Source of the DNA: CAKUFA01 sp963646285
GTDB taxonomy: Bacteria > Bacillota > Clostridia > Christensenellales > Aristaeellaceae
Length of the DNA: 64,000 nucleotides
Direction: 5' to 3'
Assembly (NCBI GenBank): GCA_963646285.1
Contig: CAVIWF010000003.1
Coordinates: 1 to 64,000, forward strand
Made by a program: the position numbers and the translations under genes. Shown here one piece after another: positions 8,265 to 16,386 of the stretch. The notes beneath the pieces are model-generated. The model saw only the letters and a list, made by a program, of their open reading frames with translations. It was not told the origin of the DNA and made no database searches. Within the stretch, counting starts at the first letter, position 1. Every line of letters starts with the position of its first letter.

Positions 8265-8297
8265 GAGGGAGGCACTTCCTGCAAGAAGTCCTCCCTC
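8265..8297 (-). promoter_or_regulatory. Intercistronic stem-loop before the transglutaminase gene
   Basis: On the minus strand GAGGGAGG-ACTTC pairs with GAAGT-G-CCTCCCTC around a 6-nt loop. No T-run follows, so it is not a classical terminator. Its 3' arm (CCTCCCTCC) is also complementary to the GGAGGGA of the ribosome-binding site 20 nt downstream, so two mutually exclusive folds are possible. Confidence 0.5.
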
Positions 8298-8313
8298 GGC
8301 AATGAGGTTTTCA

Positions 8314-9225
8314 TTACTTATTCTTCTTTTCCGCACCATGGCGGCGGATGGTTGCATCAGGCTGCGCCGCCTGCTTCATAAAGGCAGAGGGACTGATGCC
8401 CACAATGTTCTTAAACTGCTTGGAGAAGTGGTAAGGATCCTGCATGCCCACTTCTGCACCGGCCTGCCGAACCGTGTAGTCCTGCTCTCGGAGCAGCTCC
8501 TTGGCACGCTCCATTTTGCAGTGCAGCACATAGCTCAGGGGCGGCATGCCCACTTCGCTGACGAAGCGCTTGCGGAAGGTTTCCATGGGCATACGGGAGA
8601 TGGCTGCCATCTCCGCCAAGGAGAAATTATCCTTGTACTTATTGGCACGCAAGGTGTCCACCACCTTGGCAATTTCGTGGGAAAGCATGGCATCCATGGC
8701 CACAGGCTGTCCCCAATGGCTGGCCAGCATGCCGTACATCAGGTGCTGCAGCTGATAGGTTGCATCGGAGGTGCCGCTGTGGCGAACCATGACCTGCACA
8801 ATCTGCTTGGCCAGGTAAATCTGGCTGGGCAAAGCCCCTTGCTTCAGGGGCATATGGAGCAAGGCGCCCATCTTCCGCACTACCATGGGGGCAAGGGGAC
8901 CCTCCAAAGCAATCCAAAGGCAGCGGCACTGGGTGGGGCAGTGAATGGTTGCCCCCTTACCACCGGCAGGCAGAATGCAGGTCTGCTCTTCCTTCAGCAT
9001 CAGAGTATTTCCCTGCCAAGTCAGCTCCACCGTGCCGTCATCAACGGCAAACCAAACCCACTGGTCGTGGGGCTTAATTTCATAATCTCCTGCTTCCAGC
9101 ATGGCACTGCCTGCTGCATGAATCCATGCGCCGCTGGATCGGGTCAGGCTACCGGGCTTGTGCCATCCTTCCACAACCAACGTATCGGGCTCTGCTTCCA
9201 GGTTGCGAAACAGGTACGACTCCAT
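8314..9225 (-). CDS. AraC-family transcriptional regulator
   Basis: 303 residues. The C-terminal 100 hold the double helix-turn-helix of AraC/XylS proteins: FSLAEMAAISRMPMETFRKRF and, after it, VRQAGAEVGMQDPYHFSKQFKNIVGISPSAFM. The N-terminal part looks like a cupin-type ligand-binding domain (a HDQWVWFAVDDG stretch among beta segments). This architecture is typical of sugar-responsive regulators. The start at 9225 opens at MESYLF; an upstream in-frame start would run through the promoter. The consensus promoter is at 9271-9299. Targets may include the downstream transglutaminase gene or the nearby GPH symporter, but nothing in the sequence decides this. Confidence 0.9.
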   Translation of the reverse strand: MESYLFRNLEAEPDTLVVEGWHKPGSLTRSSGAWIHAAGSAMLEAGDYEIKPHDQWVWFAVDDGTVELTWQGNTLMLKEEQTCILPAGGKGATIHCPTQCRCLWIALEGPLAPMVVRKMGALLHMPLKQGALPSQIYLAKQIVQVMVRHSGTSDATYQLQHLMYGMLASHWGQPVAMDAMLSHEIAKVVDTLRANKYKDNFSLAEMAAISRMPMETFRKRFVSEVGMPPLSYVLHCKMERAKELLREQDYTVRQAGAEVGMQDPYHFSKQFKNIVGISPSAFMKQAAQPDATIRRHGAEKKNK

Positions 9226-9270
9226 CCCAAGACACCCCTTCCACCTAATAATACATTTTCCGTAATGTCC

Positions 9271-9299
9271 ATTATACAGACCATTATGAACAATGTCAA
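9271..9299 (-). promoter_or_regulatory. Promoter of the AraC-family gene
   Basis: A perfect consensus on the minus strand, TTGACA-17 bp-TATAAT. The heptamer ATAATGG occurs twice, 13 bp apart, in the spacer and -10 region, which could be a regulator contact. Confidence 0.85.
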
Positions 9300-9362
9300 T
9301 AGTTTGACCGGCCATCCGCTCCGGGTTTTTGCTTCTTTTTTTGCTCAGTCCACGCCGCCTTT

Positions 9363-10301
9363 TCAGGCAAGCAAGTCTTCCTCTGCCCAGGTTAAAAGCG
9401 CATCCAGGTTTTCCTGAGAATACTCAAGCTCTGAGGACATCAGCCTTGCCAAGTCCGCCAAATCCTCCACGGTATGGGTCTCTGTCATGGCGGCCAGTGT
9501 CATGCACAGTTGCCACAGAAAAAGGCTGACTGCCCCATGGCCTGCCGCTGATCCGTCCTCCAAGGTATCCGACAGATGCCGATACAGCAGGGCACACAGC
9601 AGCTGTTCCGAGGGCACTTCCAGTTCACTGTTTTTCCAATGAGCCGGCTGCCATGTTGCCAGTTTTTCCAGCAGCTTTCCCCATTCCTCTGTCAGGATTT
9701 CCAAGGAGAGAAGCCTTTCCGCCCAGGCAGACACATCCTCGATGGGGTTCATCCCAATCAAGGAACCCATGTTTTCCACCCTTTCTGCCACTGACATGGA
9801 ACGATCCGTTGCCGCATCCATCATGGTTTTTCGCCAGCGATAAAAGGCCTGCTCCGTTGCATCCCCTTCCTGCTTTGCCCCATCATCCTCAAGGACAGTC
9901 AGACGAAAGGGAGCGGTTCGGCTCAGCTGTTCCCGGGCAGCTTCCTCGCAGCACAGTCCCAATCCAATTTCCGTTCTGTCCGTCATGAAGTGGCGGAAGC
10001 GGGGATGATCCCGGCACACCTGGCACAGTGCATCCTCCCCCACTTCGCAAATCAGTTGGCACAGGCCGTTCTCCATCAGCAGCGGACAACGTTCCTCATC
10101 CCCCAGCAGGCGGAAGTGTTGACCCTTTTCATCTTCCTCCATCCATTGCCGAAGATTGCGGCCTGCCTCTCCGGGCAGAGCTTTGTACCGCTGGGCAGCA
10201 GCATCATCAATATCAATTTCCCAGCCTTTACAGCATGTATGCCGGCACGCCCCGGCAATGCAGGTAAAGTCTTGATAACCTTCCGGCGCAATCAGTTTCA
10301 C
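9363..10301 (-). CDS. fliB: FliB-family Cys-cluster protein (flagellin lysine-N-methylase-like)
   Basis: 312 residues. The N-terminal 140 carry the cysteine pattern of the YkgJ/FliB family: CIAGACRHTCCKGWEID, then CPLL..GLCQLIC, CQVCRDHPRF and GLCCEEAA, likely an iron-sulfur or zinc cluster. FliB methylates flagellin lysines in Salmonella. The rest is helical and unassigned. No flagellar gene is in this window, so the target here is unknown. The start is a GTG with a weak AAAGGCGG upstream. It is divergent from the GPH symporter across about 96 bp. Confidence 0.78.
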   Translation of the reverse strand: MKLIAPEGYQDFTCIAGACRHTCCKGWEIDIDDAAAQRYKALPGEAGRNLRQWMEEDEKGQHFRLLGDEERCPLLMENGLCQLICEVGEDALCQVCRDHPRFRHFMTDRTEIGLGLCCEEAAREQLSRTAPFRLTVLEDDGAKQEGDATEQAFYRWRKTMMDAATDRSMSVAERVENMGSLIGMNPIEDVSAWAERLLSLEILTEEWGKLLEKLATWQPAHWKNSELEVPSEQLLCALLYRHLSDTLEDGSAAGHGAVSLFLWQLCMTLAAMTETHTVEDLADLARLMSSELEYSQENLDALLTWAEEDLLA

Positions 10302-10337
10302 CGTTCGTCCCGCCTTTGTTTTATTTGGGTCTTTTTC

Positions 10338-10366
10338 TTGCCATATCCTTCTTTGTGTGCTATACT
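10338..10366 (+). promoter_or_regulatory. Promoter of the GPH symporter
   Basis: TTGCCA and TATACT with a 17-bp spacer; predicted start near 10373, about 25 nt before ATG. Confidence 0.7.
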
Positions 10367-10397
10367 TGCCATAATGCAGGAAAGGGGCCTATGCCAT

Positions 10398-11876
10398 ATG
10401 AGTGACGACAAGCGCACACGAAAAAACCTGTGGATGTTTCCCTTGGGTACCATCGGACGGGACATGATCTATGCCCTGTTCAACAATTTCATTCTGACCT
10501 ATGTCCTCTTTACCCGAAGCCTGACGGCGGCACAGCTGTCCGCCATTACCACCATCATGGTGTGTGCCCGTGTTTTCGATGCCCTCAACGACCCCATCAT
10601 GGGCAATATCATTGAGCGCACCCGCACCCGGTTTGGCAAGTTTAAGCCCTGGCTGGTCATTGGCATTCTGCTGACCAGCATTGTGGTCTATGTGGCCTTT
10701 AACAGCACCTTGCAGGGCTGGGATTTCGTCATTCTCTTCGGCGTGGTGTACTTCATGTACTCCATCACCTTTACCATGCACGACATTTCCTATTGGGGCA
10801 TGGTAGCCGCTTTGGGCTCGGATGAGGACACCCGCAACCGCTTCACGTCCCGTGCCACCCTCTTTGCCGGCATCGGCACCACCGCCGCCAGCGTGTTGAT
10901 TCCCCTGCTGACCACCGGTGCCTATGCCATCGGCGGCAACACCCAGACAGCTTACGGCCGTGTTGCCCTGTTTACCGCCCTGCTGGCACCGCTGCTGCTG
11001 TGCTTCACCATTTTCGGCGTTCGGGAAAATCGGGATGACATGGAGCAGAAAGCGCCCCCCATCAGCTTAAAGAAGATCCTCGCCACCGTTACGCAAAACG
11101 ATCAGCTGCTGTGGATCGCCCTGATTTTCCTGATTCAGCAAATCAGCAACGGCATCATCGCCGGCGGCATCGGCTCCACCTACGTCTATCTGGACTTCGG
11201 CTACCGTGGGGGTTTGTATTCCCTGTTCACCATGGTGGGCATGGCTGCCACGGCCTTCCTGATGATTTTCTATCCCGCCATTTCCCGGAAGGTTCCCCGA
11301 AAAAAGCTCATGAACATGATGATGTTCATTTCCGGCATCGGCTACGCCCTGATTCTCCTGTGCGGATTGGTCATGGGGCAGAGCACCCTCAAGTTCTGGC
11401 TTGTTGCCGCAGGATACATGCTGTCCAACTTCGGTCAATACTGCTTCTACCTGATTATGATGATTTCCATCATCAACACAGTGGAATACAATGAGTACTG
11501 CCACGGCGAGCGGGATGAGGCCATCATTGCTTCCCTCCGTCCCTTCCTGACCAAGCTGGCCTCCGCCATTGTTGCCGCACTAACCTCAATTACCTATCTA
11601 ATTTTCGGCATAACCGCCTACACCAACCAGATTTCCGCCCTGGAGCAGCAAGCCTCTCAGGGACTCTTGGAAGAAGCCGCCAAGCTGGATCAAATTGATC
11701 AGGTGCTGTCGCAGGTGCAGCACAGCCAAACCCGGGGTCTGCTGATTTTGATGTCCGTGCTGCCCTTTGTGCTGATGCTGATTTCCCATCTGCTGTACGC
11801 CAAGCGGTACAAGCTGGACGAGCAGGAATACAAGCGCATCTGCGATGAGGTCGCCAAGCGAAAGGCCGCCGTATAA
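10398..11876 (+). CDS. GPH-family sugar:cation symporter (MelB-like)
   Basis: A 492-residue MFS protein of the glycoside-pentoside-hexuronide family with about 12 membrane helices. The typical early segment ALNDPIMGNIIERTRTRFGKFKPWL (helix II to loop 2-3, containing the conserved Asp) is present near residues 55-80. Members import glycosides with Na+ or H+. ATG at 10398 has AGGAAAGGGG about 10 nt upstream. No glycosidase adjoins it, so the sugar is unknown. The nearby AraC regulator could control it. It ends in a strong bidirectional terminator. Confidence 0.9.
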   Translation: MSDDKRTRKNLWMFPLGTIGRDMIYALFNNFILTYVLFTRSLTAAQLSAITTIMVCARVFDALNDPIMGNIIERTRTRFGKFKPWLVIGILLTSIVVYVAFNSTLQGWDFVILFGVVYFMYSITFTMHDISYWGMVAALGSDEDTRNRFTSRATLFAGIGTTAASVLIPLLTTGAYAIGGNTQTAYGRVALFTALLAPLLLCFTIFGVRENRDDMEQKAPPISLKKILATVTQNDQLLWIALIFLIQQISNGIIAGGIGSTYVYLDFGYRGGLYSLFTMVGMAATAFLMIFYPAISRKVPRKKLMNMMMFISGIGYALILLCGLVMGQSTLKFWLVAAGYMLSNFGQYCFYLIMMISIINTVEYNEYCHGERDEAIIASLRPFLTKLASAIVAALTSITYLIFGITAYTNQISALEQQASQGLLEEAAKLDQIDQVLSQVQHSQTRGLLILMSVLPFVLMLISHLLYAKRYKLDEQEYKRICDEVAKRKAAV

Positions 11877-11888
11877 GAAACGAATGGG

Positions 11889-11948
11889 AAAACGACGCCT
11901 TGAAGATTCTAACACCGTCAGGTGGAGAAAATCAAGGCGTCGTTTTTT
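11889..11948. terminator. Bidirectional terminator after the GPH symporter
   Basis: AAAACGACGCCTTGA (11889-11903) pairs perfectly with TCAAGGCGTCGTTTT (11932-11946), followed by more Ts. It lies between convergent genes and also ends the Ugp-like operon on the minus strand. Confidence 0.9.
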
Positions 11949-11961
11949 GATGCGCTTTTGA

Positions 11962-12690
11962 TTACGCAAACAGGTCGTTCTTTTCCTTCAGGGCTGCCAT
12001 AAGGGCATCTACAGACCGGTTGACCACCAATTCCTCAGGGAAATGGGTTTTCTCCAGCATCTCCAGGGCATAGCGGTGGCGGCAGACATCCGAAGCCACG
12101 TGGGCATCGCTGCTGACGACCACTTTGGTGCCATACTGCACGCACTTGTCCAGCACCTGCAGCGCATTGACACGGGCATTTTTTCTGTAGCTGGTAGGCC
12201 GCACGGAAGCTTCGTTCAGCTCAATGAGCACCTTGTGGGCCGCTGCCTGCCGAACCAGCTCATCGAAGTCAACCTCGTAGGTGCCATCGTCCGGGTGGCC
12301 GATCACGTGCACCTTTGCATTGTCCATGGCTCTCACGTAGGCGTTGGTATTCTCCGCCTTAGTGCCCGGGTCAATGCACACATCATGGAGGCTGGCAATC
12401 CCGTAGTCCAGGGCGCTGGCAAAGGTTTCGTCCAAGTCCACATTGCCGTTGTAGTCCAAGATGTTCAGCTCGCATCCGAAGAGAATCTTGACCCCCATGA
12501 TTTCCCGGGGCAGGCACCGGTTGGAGCGGAAGTAATGCTTGCAGGCAGCCCCTTCCATGGCGGGGCCATGGTCGGAAATGCCCAGCAGTGCCAAGCCCAT
12601 GTTGCTGGCAGCCTGTATCATTTCGTAAATGGAATTATAGGCATGGCCGCTGGCAATGGTATGGGTGTGAATATCCAGCACGTCAAGCAT
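11962..12690 (-). CDS. PHP-domain metallohydrolase (YcdX-like)
   Basis: 242 residues of the PHP superfamily, YcdX type. Metal motifs visible: DIHTHTIASGHAY at residues 6-18, GISDHGPAM near 36, GCELNIL near 74, VIGHPDDG near 124 and VVVSSDAHVAS near 186. Members are phosphatases or phosphodiesterases of unclear substrate. Its start codon overlaps the stop of the glycerophosphodiesterase gene by 8 nt, and it is the last gene of the Ugp-like transport operon. I infer that it removes phosphate from a product of that uptake route, for instance glycerol phosphate or an analogue; this is not shown by sequence. Confidence 0.85.
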   Translation of the reverse strand: MLDVLDIHTHTIASGHAYNSIYEMIQAASNMGLALLGISDHGPAMEGAACKHYFRSNRCLPREIMGVKILFGCELNILDYNGNVDLDETFASALDYGIASLHDVCIDPGTKAENTNAYVRAMDNAKVHVIGHPDDGTYEVDFDELVRQAAAHKVLIELNEASVRPTSYRKNARVNALQVLDKCVQYGTKVVVSSDAHVASDVCRHRYALEMLEKTHFPEELVVNRSVDALMAALKEKNDLFA

Positions 12691-13450
12691 GGGTCTTTGC
12701 CTCCTCCAGCAATTCCCGGTACCAGCCGATTGCCTGATCGGGAGTATCGCTTTCAATCATGTCGCAGCCAAAGTCAAGGGCAAGCTTCAGCCGTTCCTTG
12801 CTGTTGATCACGCTGCCATCTACCAGATAGCCTGCCTGATGAAGCTCATGAACCAGTTCCGGGCTCAGGTTATCAATGAAGCACAGATAAATATCTGCTT
12901 CCATATCCTTCATCAGTGCCGCCGGATCTGCCGGCACATGGGGCACGATCAGCGCAATATGAATGCGGCTGTCCAGCTCCCGCACACGGCGCAGAATCCA
13001 GTGGTTAATGCCGAAAACCACACATTCATCGATGAAGTCCACCTTCTGCAGCGTCTCCACAATGCGCTCTGCCAAAATGGGCATATCGTGATGCATCACG
13101 GCTTCCCGGCTCTTCACTTCCAGCAAAACCGGCAGATGATGGGCCTTGCACCAGATCAAGGATTCCTCCAGGGTGTCGATTTCGAAGGCAGCCTTCAGTT
13201 CCGCCACCGTGTAATCCCGAATGTAACCCTTCAGGGGTGTCCGCTCGGCAAGCTCCATATCGTGGAAAATCACTGCCTGATGATCACGGGTCAGCTGCAC
13301 ATCAATTTCGATGTAGTCTGCCCCCATGGGCAGCACCTCGGCAAAGTTCGCTATGGTGTTCTCCCGGGTTGCAGACGCATGCCCCCGATGACCGCCAATC
13401 CACAGCCGATGGGGTTCATCGGCTCGGATGCTGTTAAAATAATTCATCAT
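12683..13450 (-). CDS. ugpQ: Glycerophosphodiester phosphodiesterase
   Basis: 255 residues, a cytoplasmic-size GDPD with no signal peptide. The catalytic HRGHASATRENTIANF (residues 18-33 region) and EIDVQLTRDHQAVIFHD carry the conserved His, Arg, Glu and Asp residues. It hydrolyses glycerophosphodiesters to sn-glycerol-3-phosphate and an alcohol. The ATGA overlap with the upstream ATPase gene and the 8-nt overlap with the PHP gene downstream show translational coupling. Its place in an ABC operon mirrors ugpQ of Escherichia coli, which acts on imported diesters at the membrane inner face. Confidence 0.92.
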   Translation of the reverse strand: MMNYFNSIRADEPHRLWIGGHRGHASATRENTIANFAEVLPMGADYIEIDVQLTRDHQAVIFHDMELAERTPLKGYIRDYTVAELKAAFEIDTLEESLIWCKAHHLPVLLEVKSREAVMHHDMPILAERIVETLQKVDFIDECVVFGINHWILRRVRELDSRIHIALIVPHVPADPAALMKDMEADIYLCFIDNLSPELVHELHQAGYLVDGSVINSKERLKLALDFGCDMIESDTPDQAIGWYRELLEEAKTHA

Positions 13451-14562
13451 ACATTCTCCAGCCCGATATTGACGCCGCTTTCCGCATCAAAGATGTTGTA
13501 CACGCCCGTCATGGTCAGGTACACATAGGGCGATTCACTGCGAATGATGCTGCGGTAAAGCTCGAACTTTTCATGGCTTTCCGGCACCGTTACCCGGACG
13601 AAGCTATCCCCCACCATGCCGGAAACAAGCAGCTCCTTGCCCAGGTTTTCCACAATCTGCAGCCGCATTTCCATGGACTGGGGTACCTTGTTCACATTCA
13701 CGCCCAGCAGGTGGCTGCGAACGCCGATCTTCACCTGATGACCGGCAAAGTGCTTGCCGCCTGCCTGCATGCTGGCCGGCAATGCCAGATCAAAGCCCTG
13801 TCCCACGACCCGACTGCCGTCATTAGACAAAGCCGCATCAATGAAGTTCATGGGAGGATTGCCCATAAACTTGGCCACGAACAGGTTGGCCGGGTAGTGG
13901 TACAGCCTCTCAGGAGTGTCGTACTGCTGAATCCGACCGTTATCCAGAATGGCAATCTTATCGGCAATGGCCATGGCTTCTTCCTGATCGTGGGTCACGA
14001 TGATGGAAGTAATGCCCGTTTCCTGCTGCACCCGGCGGATTTCGTCACGGATTTCAATCTTCAGCCGTGCATCCAGGTTGCTCATGGGCTCATCCAACAG
14101 CAGCACATCCGGCTCCTTCACCAGTGCCCGTGCCATGGAAACACGCTGCTGCTGACCGCCGGAAAGCTGGGTAGGCTTCCGATCCAGCAAATACTCGATT
14201 TGCAGCATCTGGGCAACCTTCCGTGCCTTGGCGTACCGCTCTTCCTTCTTCATGCCCTTCTGCTTCAGGGGGAAGGCAATGTTGTCAATCACCTTCAGGT
14301 GAGGATACAGGGCATAGGACTGGAACACCATGCCGATGTTCCGATCCTTGGGCTGCAAGTGAGTCACGTCCTTCTCTCCAAAGAAGATCTTGCCGGAGGT
14401 AGGCTCCAGCAGGCCTGCCAGGCAGTTCAGCGTGGTGGTCTTGCCGCAGCCGGAGGGGCCCAGAAGGGCCACAAAGGAAGAATCCTCAAACACCAGATCA
14501 ATGCCATCCAGTGCGACCGTCTTTGCGTCGTATTCCTTGCGAAGATTTTCAATGCGAATCAT
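13447..14562 (-). CDS. ugpC: ABC transporter ATP-binding protein (UgpC/MsmK type)
   Basis: 371 residues. The ATPase domain (1-235) has Walker A LLGPSGCGKTTTLN, the signature LSGGQQQRVSMARAL, Walker B VLLLDEPMSNLDARL and the switch His in VTHDQEE. The C-terminal 130 residues form the TOBE/OB regulatory region usual for CUT1 sugar importers. It energises the two permeases encoded upstream. Start and stop both overlap the neighbours by ATGA. Confidence 0.92.
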   Translation of the reverse strand: MIRIENLRKEYDAKTVALDGIDLVFEDSSFVALLGPSGCGKTTTLNCLAGLLEPTSGKIFFGEKDVTHLQPKDRNIGMVFQSYALYPHLKVIDNIAFPLKQKGMKKEERYAKARKVAQMLQIEYLLDRKPTQLSGGQQQRVSMARALVKEPDVLLLDEPMSNLDARLKIEIRDEIRRVQQETGITSIIVTHDQEEAMAIADKIAILDNGRIQQYDTPERLYHYPANLFVAKFMGNPPMNFIDAALSNDGSRVVGQGFDLALPASMQAGGKHFAGHQVKIGVRSHLLGVNVNKVPQSMEMRLQIVENLGKELLVSGMVGDSFVRVTVPESHEKFELYRSIIRSESPYVYLTMTGVYNIFDAESGVNIGLENV

Positions 14563-15413
14563 ATGCCTTTACCTCCGGAGAATCCGCCCTTCATAAGCGA
14601 TTTTTGGGAAATGACGAAGAACACCAGCACCGGCAGCATGTAAATCAGCGCCATGGCAGAAAACACGCCGTAGTCGGCAATCATCTGGTCGTTCATGCTC
14701 AGGCTGCGCAGGTAGGTAGCCATCACCGGCACCTTGCTGGTAAAGATCAGGGTGTTGAACAGCAGGTAGTTCGACCATGCGCTCATAAAAGCGAACATGC
14801 TGATGGAGGCAATACCCGGCTTAACCAGATGGATAATCACCTGGAAAAAGGCGGTAAGTTTGTTGCAGCCATCCACCAGAGCGGAGTTTTCAATATCCCT
14901 GGGAATATCGTTGAAGAAATTGCGAATGATGAAGGTGGAACCGGGCAGGCGCAGGGCAATGGCCACCAGCACCACGCCAGCCAGGGTGTTCAGCAGCTTC
15001 ACGTACATCAGCACATACAGGATGCCGATGAGCAGCAGCACGCCAGGGAACAGGCGGAGAATCAGCAGCATCTTCTGCAAGAAGTTTCTGCCTGTGAACC
15101 GCATACGGGACAGGGCATAGCCAGCCATCAGGCTGACCACCACCTCGCACAGGGTCACAATCACCGTAAACAGCACCGTGTTGCCAAAGGCAGGACCCAT
15201 GGCAGGCACGGTATACTGTCCCATGACAATGGTCTCATAAAGGAAGCGGAAATTCTCCAAGGAGAAATGTCCGTCCACCGAGAACGCCTGAATGAAGAAG
15301 GAAACGTAAATGATGAGGATGGGCAGGCACAGCAGGATCATCACGCCAATGGCAATGTGCTCCTTGCGCATTTCATAGCCGGGGCGTGCCTCATCATGCT
15401 TGCGCTTAAGCAT
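14559..15413 (-). CDS. ugpE: ABC transporter permease (MalG/UgpE type)
   Basis: 284 residues with six predicted membrane helices and the EAA-loop region IPRDIENSALVDGCNKLTAFF that docks with the ATPase. It is the second permease of a CUT1 importer. The ATG at 15413 overlaps the preceding permease stop by 8 nt; a longer in-frame start nine codons upstream is less likely. It ends with an ATGA overlap with the ATPase gene. Confidence 0.9.
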   Translation of the reverse strand: MLKRKHDEARPGYEMRKEHIAIGVMILLCLPILIIYVSFFIQAFSVDGHFSLENFRFLYETIVMGQYTVPAMGPAFGNTVLFTVIVTLCEVVVSLMAGYALSRMRFTGRNFLQKMLLILRLFPGVLLLIGILYVLMYVKLLNTLAGVVLVAIALRLPGSTFIIRNFFNDIPRDIENSALVDGCNKLTAFFQVIIHLVKPGIASISMFAFMSAWSNYLLFNTLIFTSKVPVMATYLRSLSMNDQMIADYGVFSAMALIYMLPVLVFFVISQKSLMKGGFSGGKGI

Positions 15414-16296
15414 CGGCGTTCCTCCTCTCCATCCGGGCATTCACAATGCTGATGGCAATCATCAGCACCAGCACCACCAGAATCAGAATCAGGGAAATGG
15501 CAGCGCCGTAGCCGTACTTGCCGTCAATGAAGGCCTTGTGGTAGGCAGACAGTGCCCAGGTTTCGCTGGCCTTGCCGGGGCCGCCGTCCGTAATCAGCAG
15601 GATGGTCACATAGTCCGTCAACAGTCCCAGGGTTTCCCACAGGGCGATGAACATCACGTGGAAGCGCAGGTTCGGCAGGATAATGGACTTGACGATCTCC
15701 CACTCCCGTGCACCGTCCACCCGGGCAGCCTTAAACTGGTTTTCCGGAATGGATTTAATGGCACTGGAGAAGATGATGGTGCCGTAGGCAATGCTGGTCA
15801 GCAGCTTTGCGCAGATGACCACCTGCATAGGATATTTGGCAATCCAGTTCACCGGCGTATCCGTTCCTGTCAGTCCCATGAACAGCTTGTTCAGGAAGCC
15901 ATCCGCCGTAGAGCTCAGCAGCCACACCCACAGCACGGAATACACCACTGCCGGGGTGATCATGGGAATCATCAGAATCCCCTTGAACAGGCTGGATGAC
16001 CGCTCCGACTTGATGAAGTAGGTGGTCATGATGGCGAAAAACAGGTCAATGATCAGCGTGCCGGTAATGCAGACGCCGACGTAGATCAGCGTGTTGACAA
16101 TGATGGTAGGGGTATTGGGATCCCGGAACACCCGGCGGAAGTTCTTAATGCCCACAAAACTCCACTCAAAGGTCTTGTCCAGCCCGGTAAACGCCATCAC
16201 CACCGTCAAAATTGCCGGCAGAATGTACAGCAGTGTTACCAGCACCAGAAAAGGCGTGAGGAAAGCGTAAGCCTGCAGATTATTCTTTCGCTTCAT
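15406..16296 (-). CDS. ugpA: ABC transporter permease (MalF/UgpA type)
   Basis: 296 residues with six membrane helices and the EAA-like loop IPENQFKAARVDGAREWEIVKSI. It is the first permease of the importer, preceded by AAGGATGAGA before ATG. A large stem-loop separates it from the binding-protein gene upstream, so it is probably expressed at a lower level than that gene. Confidence 0.9.
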   Translation of the reverse strand: MKRKNNLQAYAFLTPFLVLVTLLYILPAILTVVMAFTGLDKTFEWSFVGIKNFRRVFRDPNTPTIIVNTLIYVGVCITGTLIIDLFFAIMTTYFIKSERSSSLFKGILMIPMITPAVVYSVLWVWLLSSTADGFLNKLFMGLTGTDTPVNWIAKYPMQVVICAKLLTSIAYGTIIFSSAIKSIPENQFKAARVDGAREWEIVKSIILPNLRFHVMFIALWETLGLLTDYVTILLITDGGPGKASETWALSAYHKAFIDGKYGYGAAISLILILVVLVLMIAISIVNARMERRNADA

Positions 16297-16322
16297 CGTC
16301 TCTCATCCTTCAAAAAACGCAA

Positions 16323-16368
16323 GACCGCCACTGAACCTTCGGACGCACCGAAAAATTTAGTGGCGGTC
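16323..16368 (-). terminator. Intercistronic stem-loop after the binding-protein gene
   Basis: GACCGCCACT and AGTGGCGGTC form a perfect 10-bp stem; on the minus strand it is followed by TTGCGTTTTTT. It probably acts as a partial terminator or 3' stabiliser that keeps the binding protein more abundant than the permeases, as in malE-type operons. Confidence 0.65.
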
Positions 16369-16386
16369 GCTTCAGTCAGCTACCAA

